Shown here: in pieces, positions 55,428 through 63,771 of the stretch
How positions within the stretch are numbered: position 1 is the first letter of the stretch
How the letters are laid out: each line of letters opens with the position of its first letter
NCBI GenBank assembly: GCA_021820845.1
Contig: JAKADC010000013.1
Location: forward strand, 1-64,000
Source: Pseudomonadota bacterium
GTDB taxonomy: Bacteria > Pseudomonadota > Gammaproteobacteria > Burkholderiales > Thiobacillaceae
Reading direction: 5' to 3'
DNA length: 64,000 nt
Notes under the pieces: generated by a model
The model's input: the letters and a program-made list of their open reading frames with translations, nothing else
What the model was told of the DNA's origin: nothing
The model's database searches: none
Made by a program: the position numbers and the translations under genes

Positions 55428-58400
55428 TTACTTGGCTTGTTTGCGCTCTCGGCGGTTCTCAACCCATTCGTACATCAATGGCAACAGCAGCAGGGTCAAC
55501 GCGGTGGAGGTGAACAGCCCGCCCACCACCACGGTCGCCAGCGGCCGCTGGGTTTCCGCGCCGACGCCGGTCGATAGCAGCATCGGCACCAGGCCGAAGA
55601 TGGCGATGGAAGCCGTCATCAGCACCGGCCGCAGGCGCAAAGCCGCGCCTTGCTTGACTGCCTCCCTGATTGAGAGCCCTTGCCGCCGCTGGTCGTTGAG
55701 GAAGGACACCAGCACGATGCCGTTCAGCATCGCCACCCCGAACACGGCGATGAAGCCGATGGCCGAAGGTACCGACAGGTACTGCCCGGTGATGAACAGT
55801 CCGATCACGCCGCCGATGGTGGCGAACGGCACGTTTGCGATGATCAGCGTGGCATAGGTGAGCGAGTTGAACGCGGTGTAGAGCAGGATGAAAATCAGCC
55901 CGATGGTGAGCGGCACGATCAGCGCGAGCTTGGCCATGGCGCGCTGCTGGTTCTCGAACGCGCCGCCCCATTCGACCCAGTAGCCGGCCGGCATCTTCAC
56001 GTCGCGCTGGATCCTGGCCTGCGCCTCCTTGACGAAGCTGTCCACGTCGCGGCCCTTCACGTCCATCTGGATCACGGCATAGCGCTGCAGCTGCTCGCGC
56101 CGTACGAAGGAGTAGCCTTCGTCCAGTTCTACCGTTGCCACGCTGGAAAGCGGCACCAGCGCGCCTGCGCGGGTGCGGATCGGGATGTTGGAGATGGCTT
56201 CCACGCTGTTGCGGAAATTGGGCGCGAGCCAGACCTGAATGTCGAAGCGCTTGACGCCGTCGATCAGGGTGGAGACCGCCTTGCCGCCGATGCCGGCCTG
56301 CACCACTTCCAGGATGTCGTCGGCGTTGAGTCCCAGGCGCGCCGCCGCGTCGCGGTTGACCTTCACCACGAGTTGCGGTTTGCCCTTGTTGGCTTCCAGA
56401 GAAAGATCGGCTACGCCGGGCACCTTCCCCAGCACGGACTTGAGTTCGGCGGACAGCCGGTCCAGCGTGGCCAGGTCCTCACCGTAGAGCTTCAGGGCCA
56501 GCGTGGCGCGCACCCCGGAAATCAATTCCTCGACGCGCATCTGGATCGGCTGGGTGGCGGCGATGACGGCGGTCGGCACCCGCTTCTCCAGCACCGCTTG
56601 CATGTCCTGCGTCAACTCCGGAAAGGAAATCGCCTGCGGCCACTGCTCGCGCGGCTTGAGGTCGACCAGGATTTCCATGTAGTTGACGTCGGCTGTCTCG
56701 CCTTTCTCCGCGCGCCCGATCATGGCGACGGCCGATTTCACCTGCGGGAAACGCTTGAGCGCGGTTTCGATGTCTTCGGAGATGCGGATCGACTCCTCCA
56801 GCGAGGTGGACGGAATGCTGGTGACGCGGAACATGATGCCGCCTTCCTGCAGGGTCGGCATGAACTCCTTGCCGAGGAAGGGAAACAGTGCGAAGGTTCC
56901 GATCAACAGGACCGCCGCGCCGCCGATGACCTTGCGTTTGTTCTCCAGCGCCCAGTCCAGCAGCGGCAGGTAGAGCTGCTTTGCCCAGCGCACCACGAAG
57001 GTGTCCTTCTCCTCCTTGGGCTTGAGGATCAGCGAGCTGAGAACGGGCACCAGGGTCATGGTGAGCACAAGCGAGCCGATCATGGCGAAGGTGATGGTGA
57101 GCGCCATCGGCTTGAACAGCTTGCCTTCGAGCCCGGTGAGGGAGAACAGCGGCAGAAACACCACGATGATGATGAGGATGGCGAAGGCGGTGGGGTTGAT
57201 CACCTCGCGCGCCGCCTCCAGGATTACATGGGTCTGGTTGACCGTCTGCCCGACCTTGTGGGAGAGCAGGCGGAAGCCGTTCTCCACCATCACCACGGCG
57301 CCGTCGACCATCATGCCGATGCCCACGGCAAGCCCAGCCAGCGACATCAGGTTGGCCGACAGGCCCCACTGCTGCATCAGGATGAAACTGATCAGCATGG
57401 CCAGCGGCAGCGCCAGGATCACCACGATCGCGGACCGCACCTCGCCCAGGAACAGGAACAGGATGATCGCCACCAGGATGGAGCCTTCGACGAGGGCGCT
57501 TTCCGCCGTTTTGACCGCTTTTTCAACCAGTTCGGTGCGGTCGTAAATCGGTTTGATCGTCACGCCAGCGGGCAGCGCCTGCTGCACCGTCTTCAGCTTT
57601 GCCTTGACGGCGTCCACCACGTTCTTGGCGTTCTCGCCAATGCGCTGCAAGGCCATGCCGAGCACGACCTCGCCCCCATCCTTGGTGACCGCACCGCTAC
57701 GCAATGAAGGCGCTTCCTTGACCTCGGCCACGTCGCGCACGTAGACGGGCGTGCCTTCCCTTTCGGCAACGACGATGCTGCCGATGTCACGGGTGTTGGC
57801 CACCAGACCTAGTCCGCGCACCAGATACTGCTCCCGGCCCAAGTCGACGTATTGCCCGCCCACCTGGCGGTTGTTGGCGGTCAACGCCTCCATCACTTCC
57901 TTGAAGGTCAGCCCATACTTGATCAGCCGCCGCGGATCGATCAGCACCTGATACTGCTTCTCGTCGCCGCCCCAGGACGTCACATCGTCCACCCCGGGCG
58001 CGGTGCGCAGCACGAGCCGCACGCTCCAGTCCTGCAGAGTGCGCAGGTCCATCCCGGAGAGCTTCTTGTCGGCCGATTCGACGGTGTACCAGAACACCTG
58101 CCCCAGGCCGGAGCTGTTGGCGCCCAGCGCCGGTTCGCCATAGCCTTCCGGTATGCGGCCTTTGGCTTCCTGCAGCTTTTCGCTTACCAGGCGGCGCGCG
58201 AAGTAGATGTCCACGTCATCCTTGAAATACACGCTGACATAGGACAGCCCAAACAGCGACACCGAGCGGATTTCCTCGACCCCCGGCAGGCCTGCCATCA
58301 CGCCCTCCACCGGAAAAGTGAGCAGCTTCTCCACGTCCTCGGCCGCCAGCCCCGGCGCCTCGGTGTAGATGTTTACCTGCACCGGCGTCACGTCGGGGAA

Positions 58401-58514
58401 GGCATCCACCGGCACTTCGCGCCAGGCTTTCACCCCTAGCATCACGACCAGCAAGAAAGCCACCAGCACCAGCACCTTGTAGCGCAGGGAGAGATCGACA
58501 ATTTTGTTTAACAT
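55428..58514 (-). CDS. Heavy-metal RND efflux transporter CzcA-like
   Basis: The 1028-residue pump has N-terminus MLNKIVDLSLRYKVLVLVAF, VDAFPDVTPVQVNIYTEAPG and TM4 LAVGIGMMVDGAVVMVENGF, closer to divalent-cation (Czc/Cnr) pumps than to Cu/Ag ones. Two 300-residue periplasmic loops and 12 TM helices are present. The ATG was chosen by the conserved start; a 23-codon upstream extension would overlap czcB. It lies 10 bases after czcB. Together with the upstream adaptor and outer-membrane gene it forms a second complete tripartite system. Confidence 0.94.
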   Translation of the reverse strand: MLNKIVDLSLRYKVLVLVAFLLVVMLGVKAWREVPVDAFPDVTPVQVNIYTEAPGLAAEDVEKLLTFPVEGVMAGLPGVEEIRSVSLFGLSYVSVYFKDDVDIYFARRLVSEKLQEAKGRIPEGYGEPALGANSSGLGQVFWYTVESADKKLSGMDLRTLQDWSVRLVLRTAPGVDDVTSWGGDEKQYQVLIDPRRLIKYGLTFKEVMEALTANNRQVGGQYVDLGREQYLVRGLGLVANTRDIGSIVVAEREGTPVYVRDVAEVKEAPSLRSGAVTKDGGEVVLGMALQRIGENAKNVVDAVKAKLKTVQQALPAGVTIKPIYDRTELVEKAVKTAESALVEGSILVAIILFLFLGEVRSAIVVILALPLAMLISFILMQQWGLSANLMSLAGLAVGIGMMVDGAVVMVENGFRLLSHKVGQTVNQTHVILEAAREVINPTAFAILIIIVVFLPLFSLTGLEGKLFKPMALTITFAMIGSLVLTMTLVPVLSSLILKPKEEKDTFVVRWAKQLYLPLLDWALENKRKVIGGAAVLLIGTFALFPFLGKEFMPTLQEGGIMFRVTSIPSTSLEESIRISEDIETALKRFPQVKSAVAMIGRAEKGETADVNYMEILVDLKPREQWPQAISFPELTQDMQAVLEKRVPTAVIAATQPIQMRVEELISGVRATLALKLYGEDLATLDRLSAELKSVLGKVPGVADLSLEANKGKPQLVVKVNRDAAARLGLNADDILEVVQAGIGGKAVSTLIDGVKRFDIQVWLAPNFRNSVEAISNIPIRTRAGALVPLSSVATVELDEGYSFVRREQLQRYAVIQMDVKGRDVDSFVKEAQARIQRDVKMPAGYWVEWGGAFENQQRAMAKLALIVPLTIGLIFILLYTAFNSLTYATLIIANVPFATIGGVIGLFITGQYLSVPSAIGFIAVFGVAMLNGIVLVSFLNDQRRQGLSIREAVKQGAALRLRPVLMTASIAIFGLVPMLLSTGVGAETQRPLATVVVGGLFTSTALTLLLLPLMYEWVENRRERKQAK

Positions 58515-58524
58515 GGCCGCCCCC

Positions 58525-59760
58525 TCAATCCGCGTCGCCGATTTGCGACTTGAGCAGGCGCGCTTTGAGGGCGTAGGCGCCACTCACCACCACCGCTTCT
58601 CCCGCCGTGACGCCGGACCTGATCACGATCCGGCCCTGGGTGCGCTCACCGACTTCCACTGCGCGCGGCGCGAAGACGAAGCCATCCTTCCCGGCCACGA
58701 ATACGGTCGGTTGGCCTTGCACCAGCAATACGGCATCCTCCGGCAGCAGCAGCGCCTTCGCGCCCGAACCGGTCTGGATCGCGGCCGTCGCGAACATTTC
58801 AGGCTTCAGTCTGCCGTCCGGGTTCGGTACCTCCACCCGTGCCTTCACGGTGCGGCTGTCCTTGTCCACCACGCTGCTGATATAGGTGAGGCGGCCTTTG
58901 AACATCTCGTCCGGATAGGCTGATACGGTGACGCTCGCCTGCATGCCCGGCCTGACCTTGGCCAGGTCTTTCTCGAACAGGTCGGCCTCGATCCACAGGG
59001 TGGAAAGGTCGGCCACGGTAAACAGCGACTGGTCGGGCGGGGCGAGTTCTCCGAGTACCGCTTTCTTCTCGATGATCGTCCCGGCGAAAGGCGCGGTAAG
59101 CGGGAAGATGGAACCGGAGAGGTTTTCCGGGTTGGCGCCCATCATGCGCAGCCTGTCGGCGGCAGCGCGCAACGCGGCCCGGGCTTTTTCATGCTCGGCG
59201 CGGGCGCGCAGGTAGTCCTTCTCGGGGATGATGCTGTCGGCATTCAGCCGCTGGGCGCGCGCGAAGCCGGCATCGGCCACCGCCGTCTCGCTCGCCGCCT
59301 GCAGATAGGCCGAGCGCGCCTCGCCCAGTTCGATGCTGTCGAGCTGGGCCAGCGCCTTGCCCGTTTTCACCTTGTCGCCGAGGCTGGCACTGACCTTGAC
59401 GATGCGACCCGGCACGCGCGGGGCGACATGCGCCAGCCTGTCCTGATTGGCCTGGATGGTGGCGGTAACCACGATCTGGTCGGCTTTTTCCTGGAGGTCC
59501 AGTTTCTGCACCTTGATACCCGCTTGATGAATCTCCGCGTCACTCAGATCGAGCAGTTTCTCGGCGGCTTTTTCTCCCGGTTTTTCTGGCGGGTTTTTTT
59601 GCGCGCCCTGGTTAACGGGTTCCGTTTTTCCGGAGACTCCTTGCTCCGGTTCCGGTTTGTCGCCGCACCCCGCAAGCAGGGTTGCAGACAAGCTGCCGGC
59701 CAGGAGCAGCGAGGCCAGTCGTTTCAGGCCGCGTTTTTGTGGGCTGTGTGAATTTTTCAT
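58525..59760 (-). CDS. RND efflux periplasmic adaptor CzcB-like
   Basis: A 411-residue lipoprotein adaptor. The signal ends in the lipobox LLAGC (about residue 32), then a charged linker (EPVNQGAQKNPPEKPGEKAA) and the usual hybrid (RLAHVAPRVPGRIVKVSASL), alpha-hairpin (about 160-235), beta-barrel (LWIEADLFEKDLAKVRPGMQ) and membrane-proximal domains. The true start, fixed by the signal, lies well inside a longer frame. Between czcC (33 bases) and czcA. Confidence 0.93.
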   Translation of the reverse strand: MKNSHSPQKRGLKRLASLLLAGSLSATLLAGCGDKPEPEQGVSGKTEPVNQGAQKNPPEKPGEKAAEKLLDLSDAEIHQAGIKVQKLDLQEKADQIVVTATIQANQDRLAHVAPRVPGRIVKVSASLGDKVKTGKALAQLDSIELGEARSAYLQAASETAVADAGFARAQRLNADSIIPEKDYLRARAEHEKARAALRAAADRLRMMGANPENLSGSIFPLTAPFAGTIIEKKAVLGELAPPDQSLFTVADLSTLWIEADLFEKDLAKVRPGMQASVTVSAYPDEMFKGRLTYISSVVDKDSRTVKARVEVPNPDGRLKPEMFATAAIQTGSGAKALLLPEDAVLLVQGQPTVFVAGKDGFVFAPRAVEVGERTQGRIVIRSGVTAGEAVVVSGAYALKARLLKSQIGDAD

Positions 59761-59792
59761 GTCATGATTTCCTGAATTCTTGAATGTCTTGT

Positions 59793-61103
59793 TCAGCGCA
59801 TGGCGGGCGTGGACTGCCAGCCCGCCGCCGCTTCCAGCGCCACTTGGGTCAGGCGCAAGTCGGTGCGGGCGTCGAGCAGGTCGCGCTGTCCGTCCAGCAC
59901 CTGGCGGTTGACCAGCAGTAGTTGCAGCAGGCCGATCTCGCCCGCGCGGAAGGAAATGGAGGAGAGGCGCCGGTTTTCCTGCAGGCTGGGCAACACGGAC
60001 TCTTTGAGCCGATCGACGCGCGCCTTGAGGCTGGTGAACCGTTCCCACAGGGCGATCACCTGGGCGCGCACGTCGCGGTTCGTGGCTTCGCGCTCGATCT
60101 GGGTCTGGGTGAGTTCCGTCGTCGCCCGCCCGATGCCGCCCGCGTTCTGGCGAAACAGGGGAAGCGGCAGGGCGACGCTCAAGCCGACGATCTTTTCGCG
60201 GGCATCGAACGGTCCCTCCCGCCCGGTGTTGAGTCCCACCGTGACGTCCGGGTAGCGTGCCGCGCGCTCCAGGTCGAGGCGGCTCTTCGCCGCCTGTTCC
60301 CGATGGCCCAGCGCCTGCAGGACGGGCCGGCCGGCGGCAGCGTTCAGCAGGTCTTCCAGGGAGTAGGGGACGGCTACCGGATCAAGAGCCCCTTGCACCT
60401 GCGGCAGTTCGCTGGGTGGCAGTTGCAGCAAGGCGGCCAGTTCCGCGCGGGCCTGGACGAGCTGCTCGCGCAGCAGGGCTACTTGGTTGCGCGCCCGTTC
60501 CGCTTCCACGCGGGCGAGGTTGCCGTCGAGCCGGCTGTCCTCTCCCACAGCGACCCGCTTGCCGACGGCCTTGGCGGCGTCCTCGATGAGATTGAGCGTC
60601 GACTCCTCGGTCTGGATGCGCGACTGCAGGCTCAGCACCCGCACGAAGCGGCTCTCCACCTCGCCACGTACCTGCCGCCGGGTTTCCGCGATCACCTTCC
60701 GGGTCGCGGCCAGCGATTGCTCGGCTGCGACCCGCCGGTCGCCTTGCTGGCCCGCGACCTCGAAGGTCTGGGCGAGTCCTACGTTCCACTCGCGGTTGAC
60801 CTGGGTGGGATTCGAGATCTGCGGGACTTCCTTGCGGCGCCGTTCCATCGAGACCTGCGGGTTGTTCCACAGTGGCGCGCGTGCATCGCGCAGTTCGCCT
60901 TCGGCCGCGGGGACGGCGGCCTGGGCCGCGCGCAGCGTCGGATTGGCCTCCTCGGCGCGCTGCCACGCGGCTTCCAGGGTCAATGCCGGGGGGGCTGCAA
61001 ACGTGGCAGGGGACAATAAAAACCAGAACAACGATGCCACGGTTGCATGGCACGCCGGCCGCAACCCGCTCCGGGCGTTGCGGCATAAAAATGAAAACCT
61101 CAT
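59793..61103 (-). CDS. Outer-membrane efflux protein CzcC-like (TolC family)
   Basis: The 436-residue channel protein has a signal (SLFWFLLSPATFA) and two OEP repeats with long coiled-coil helices (ALTLEAAWQRAEEANPTLRA; SSISFRAGEIGLLQLLLVNR). NNPQVSMERRRKEVPQ and VALPLPLFRQNAGG are the expected turns. AAGGA six bases before the second of two close ATGs decides the start. It shows only distant resemblance to the CusC-like protein of the first pump, so the two systems are not recent duplicates. Confidence 0.92.
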   Translation of the reverse strand: MRFSFLCRNARSGLRPACHATVASLFWFLLSPATFAAPPALTLEAAWQRAEEANPTLRAAQAAVPAAEGELRDARAPLWNNPQVSMERRRKEVPQISNPTQVNREWNVGLAQTFEVAGQQGDRRVAAEQSLAATRKVIAETRRQVRGEVESRFVRVLSLQSRIQTEESTLNLIEDAAKAVGKRVAVGEDSRLDGNLARVEAERARNQVALLREQLVQARAELAALLQLPPSELPQVQGALDPVAVPYSLEDLLNAAAGRPVLQALGHREQAAKSRLDLERAARYPDVTVGLNTGREGPFDAREKIVGLSVALPLPLFRQNAGGIGRATTELTQTQIEREATNRDVRAQVIALWERFTSLKARVDRLKESVLPSLQENRRLSSISFRAGEIGLLQLLLVNRQVLDGQRDLLDARTDLRLTQVALEAAAGWQSTPAMR

Positions 61104-61185
61104 GCTCATTCCTTTCCAAGGCGAACACGACACCCAGCCGAAGGCGGGTGCGTCTTCGCAACACAACAATCAATGCGTTTGGAAA

Positions 61186-61545
61186 CTAGGAGATGAGTCG
61201 CGGCGGCCGGAAAAGGCCTTCGGGGGCAGGTTCGGGAATGAACCGGGAGAGGTGGGAGAAGTAGCCTTCGACGGGCTTCGAGGTCAAGGTTGGCGCCTGG
61301 CCGAACAGCCCGAGGAAATGCCCCGCTTCGTGGCACCAGTGGGTGCATGCCGCCTTGGCTTTAGGCGACTCGCCTTGACCATGGCCCGCTTGTAGGGAGG
61401 GCTGCACCAGGCCTGCCGGGCTGCTTTGCTGGCCGGCGAAAAACGCATCGGCCACAGCCTCGCGGTTGAACGTCCAGCCGCCCGCATTGATCAGCAGGGT
61501 GACCAGCAGGAAAACCAGGAGTCGGCGTGTGGCTGCGGAATGCAT
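61186..61545 (-). CDS. CzcI-like exported protein at the head of the czc operon
   Basis: A 119-residue product with an N-terminal membrane anchor or signal (RLLVFLLVTLLINAGGWTF), a C/H cluster ACTHWCHEAGHFLGLFG that could bind metal, and the C-terminal LFRPPRLIS ending. A small secreted His/Cys protein ahead of czcC is the usual place of CzcI, thought to act as a regulator or periplasmic sensor. Sequence resemblance is limited, so the name is by position and motif. It begins the minus-strand efflux operon. Confidence 0.6.
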   Translation of the reverse strand: MHSAATRRLLVFLLVTLLINAGGWTFNREAVADAFFAGQQSSPAGLVQPSLQAGHGQGESPKAKAACTHWCHEAGHFLGLFGQAPTLTSKPVEGYFSHLSRFIPEPAPEGLFRPPRLIS

Positions 61546-61718
61546 GTTGCTATCTTATCTGCTTGTGTTCTTTGTGTGGCTGTTTTCTTGATTGCCCATC
61601 GTGCCGTAGGGGAATAGGTTGGCACGCTTATGGCATGTTCGTTTTGGCAAGTGATGCGCGATCCGAATGAGGTGGGACCAAACTCTTCAACACCCGGACC
61701 GCCCAAAGGCGCCCTGGC

Positions 61719-62306
61719 TTAATCCCAGTCCCACATTCCGGGGCCCATCATCATGTCGTCATCGTAGTCGCGCCATCTTCCGGGACCGTAGTAGCCTCGG
61801 CCATAGCCGCGCTGCATGCGCTGCATCCTGTCCCGCTGTTCCTTGGTCAGAACGGCGTTCATCCGCTTCTGCGCGTCGGCCCTGGCGTTGAAGACCTGAC
61901 GCTCTAGGTCAGTGGTCTTCTTGTACGCCTGGTCGAGCGTGGCGGGGTCCGCGCCAGAGGCATACATGTCCTGCAGCTTTTGCCTTTCCTCGAAAAGCTG
62001 CTGCGTCAGGGGCGTTTCTTTTTTGGCAAGATCGTCGCGAATCCTGTCGATCTTATCAGCCTGCTCCTTCGTCAGGTCGGGTATCCCGGTATAGCCGCCC
62101 ATCATGCCCGGTCCCATCATTCCCATACCCGGCCCCATCATGCCGTATCCGCCCATCATCCCCGGGCCCATCATGCCGCCCATCATCCCGGGGCCCATCA
62201 TCATGCCGCACCCTTAGCCCTGACAAGGGTAATAGCCTTGCTGCGCAAAAGCCGCGGGGGCCGTGAGCGAAAGCACGGTCAGTCCTGCCAACACGATCTT
62301 TTTCAT
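61719..62306 (-). pseudogene. Spy/CpxP-like Met-rich periplasmic protein gene with an in-frame stop
   Basis: The frame opens with a good ribosome site (GGAG) and a signal peptide (KKIVLAGLTVLSLTAPAAFA) followed by QQGYYPCQG, then a TAA at 62214-62216. The same frame continues GCG and into MMMGPGMMGGMMGPGMMGGY, then a Spy-like helical domain (DLTKEQADKIDRIRDDLAKK; LTQQLFEERQKLQDMYASG). Without the stop the product would be 195 residues. A restart at the ATG triplet after the stop would give a protein without export signal. Spy/CpxP relatives are periplasmic metal-stress chaperones. It is either a pseudogene or a sequencing error. Confidence 0.75.
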
Positions 62307-62362
62307 GCTGTTTCTCCTTCGGTGATCCAAACGACGCGTAACGCCCACGCAAGCGTGAGCAC

Positions 62363-62605
62363 CTAACCACGCTTCAAGTCGTCGCGCTTCTTGAGAAATT
62401 CCTCGTGATCGATTTCTCCCCGAGCATATCGTTTTTCCAGCACGTCCAGCGCGCCTTGACTCGCATCGCGGGCACCCGGACTCGGACGGCCACCACCGCC
62501 GAAAAAATATTTGAGCCCCACCGCGATGAGCAGGATCGGTACCAGCCAAAACAGGATCATGCCGAACCACCCCCATCCCCAACCCATGCCGTATTCCCAC
62601 ATCAT
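62363..62605 (-). CDS. SHOCT-domain membrane protein
   Basis: An 80-residue protein: an aromatic/Gly N-terminus (MMWEYGMGWGWGWFGMI), one TM helix (LFWLVPILLIAVGLKYFFG), a Gly/Pro linker and a C-terminal SHOCT motif (ALDVLEKRYARGEIDHEEFL). SHOCT is a short oligomerisation domain at protein termini. GGAGG five bases before the first ATG supports the start. It belongs to the Met-rich/cytochrome gene group. Confidence 0.85.
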   Translation of the reverse strand: MMWEYGMGWGWGWFGMILFWLVPILLIAVGLKYFFGGGGRPSPGARDASQGALDVLEKRYARGEIDHEEFLKKRDDLKRG

Positions 62606-62637
62606 GTCGACCTCCAAGCCTGGTTCCGCCGTCTGTG

Positions 62638-63324
62638 CTATTTTTGGGCCGCGCTGTGCCGCTGCAAAAAATCGACGATCTCATCAGTCGTCGTTTCGTC
62701 CGGGAGGATTTTCCCCATTGCGGTCATATGGTCGCGCATGCGGGCCACCACTGACGGCCATTCCTGGGCGGTGTGCTGCTTGGGGTCCGGCAGGGCGTGG
62801 CACTGCATGCAGGTCGTGCCGAAGGCCCGGCCCGGCGGCGTGTCCAGGTCGGGGTACGCCGCCGCATCGATCGGCTTCTGCGCATGCCGCTGCAAATAGC
62901 CGAGCAGGATCTCCAGCTGCACTGGATCGGGTGCCGCTACGCCCATCATGCCGCCCATCATTCCCCCCATCATCCGCATGCGCATGTTCATCCGGCCTAG
63001 CACCTGGAGCCACTCCGGGGCGGTATGCAGGCCGGGGCCGGGCAGGTTGTGGCATTGCATGCAGAATTGTCCGAGCAGGTGCGCCCCGGACGAATCGGGC
63101 TCGGGCAGGCGGGCGGGGTCGATTCCGGGCGGCAGCGCGCCCCCCATCATCCCTTGCATCATGTCCCGGTGCATGCCCATTCCGCCCATCATCCCCATCC
63201 CGCCCGCCAGGATCGTCCGTTCGCTGGAAGCAGGCTCGCCTGCGGATGCCGCAATCGGGGCAGCCAGACAAGCCGCAACGGCTGCGCCCAGCGCCAGGAT
63301 CGAAGCCGCTTTGCCTATCTGCAT
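62638..63324 (-). CDS. Diheme c-type cytochrome with Met-rich inserts
   Basis: A 228-residue exported protein with a signal peptide (ILALGAAVAACLAAPIAASA) and two CMQCH haem-binding sites (about residues 89 and 172). Unusually, Met-rich segments precede and separate the haems: GGMGMMGGMGMHRDMMQGMM and MNMRMRMMGGMMGGMMG. Met-rich runs normally serve as Cu(I) sites. Electron transfer linked to copper handling is a fair hypothesis. Start set by the signal peptide; the ribosome site is weak. Ten bases separate it from the DUF302 gene. Confidence 0.85.
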   Translation of the reverse strand: MQIGKAASILALGAAVAACLAAPIAASAGEPASSERTILAGGMGMMGGMGMHRDMMQGMMGGALPPGIDPARLPEPDSSGAHLLGQFCMQCHNLPGPGLHTAPEWLQVLGRMNMRMRMMGGMMGGMMGVAAPDPVQLEILLGYLQRHAQKPIDAAAYPDLDTPPGRAFGTTCMQCHALPDPKQHTAQEWPSVVARMRDHMTAMGKILPDETTTDEIVDFLQRHSAAQK

Positions 63325-63334
63325 GATGTGAGCG

Positions 63335-63727
63335 TTACAGGGCCTGCATGACCCGCTCCAGCTTTTGCCTGACCTCGCTGGCCAATTGATGGACCTCCGG
63401 CTTCGCCACCAAGTCCAGCACCGCATTGGGGTCCATGAACTCCACCTGGACCTTGCCTGCATCGTCCTGGCGCACGACCACGTTGCACGGCAACAGTAGG
63501 CCGATCGACGGTTCCGCTTCCAGCGCCCGGTGCGCCAGCGGCGGGTTGCAGGCCCCGAGGATGCGGTAGGGCGGCATGTCCTGGTTGAGTTTCTTCTTCA
63601 GGGTCGCCGCCACGTCGATGTCCGTCAGCACGCCGAAGCCTTCCTTTTGCAGCTCCTGGGTGACCTTCTCGATCGCCGCATCGAAAGAAGACGCGACCGC
63701 CTTGCCGAAACCGTACTTGGTGTTCAT
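63335..63727 (-). CDS. DUF302 family protein
   Basis: The 130-residue cytosolic protein has the DUF302 pattern: MNTKYGFGKAVASSFDAAIE, LQKEGFGVLTDIDVAATLKK, YRILGACNPPLAHRALEAEP and IGLLLPCNVVVRQDDAGKV. It carries two Cys (in GACNPP and LLPCNV) that are typical of the family. Function is not established; many members lie near metal or sulfur genes. It belongs to the same minus-strand group as the cytochrome and the ATPase fragment. Confidence 0.92.
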   Translation of the reverse strand: MNTKYGFGKAVASSFDAAIEKVTQELQKEGFGVLTDIDVAATLKKKLNQDMPPYRILGACNPPLAHRALEAEPSIGLLLPCNVVVRQDDAGKVQVEFMDPNAVLDLVAKPEVHQLASEVRQKLERVMQAL

Positions 63728-63771
63728 GTGTTATTCCTTTGTTGAGAAAAATTAAACATAGAGCAGGAAAG

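Noticed and set aside
55680-57707. 675-codon plus-strand frame opposite the CzcA-like gene
   Set aside because: Composition is that of an antisense shadow (HDDHQ-rich) and the RND gene is unambiguous.
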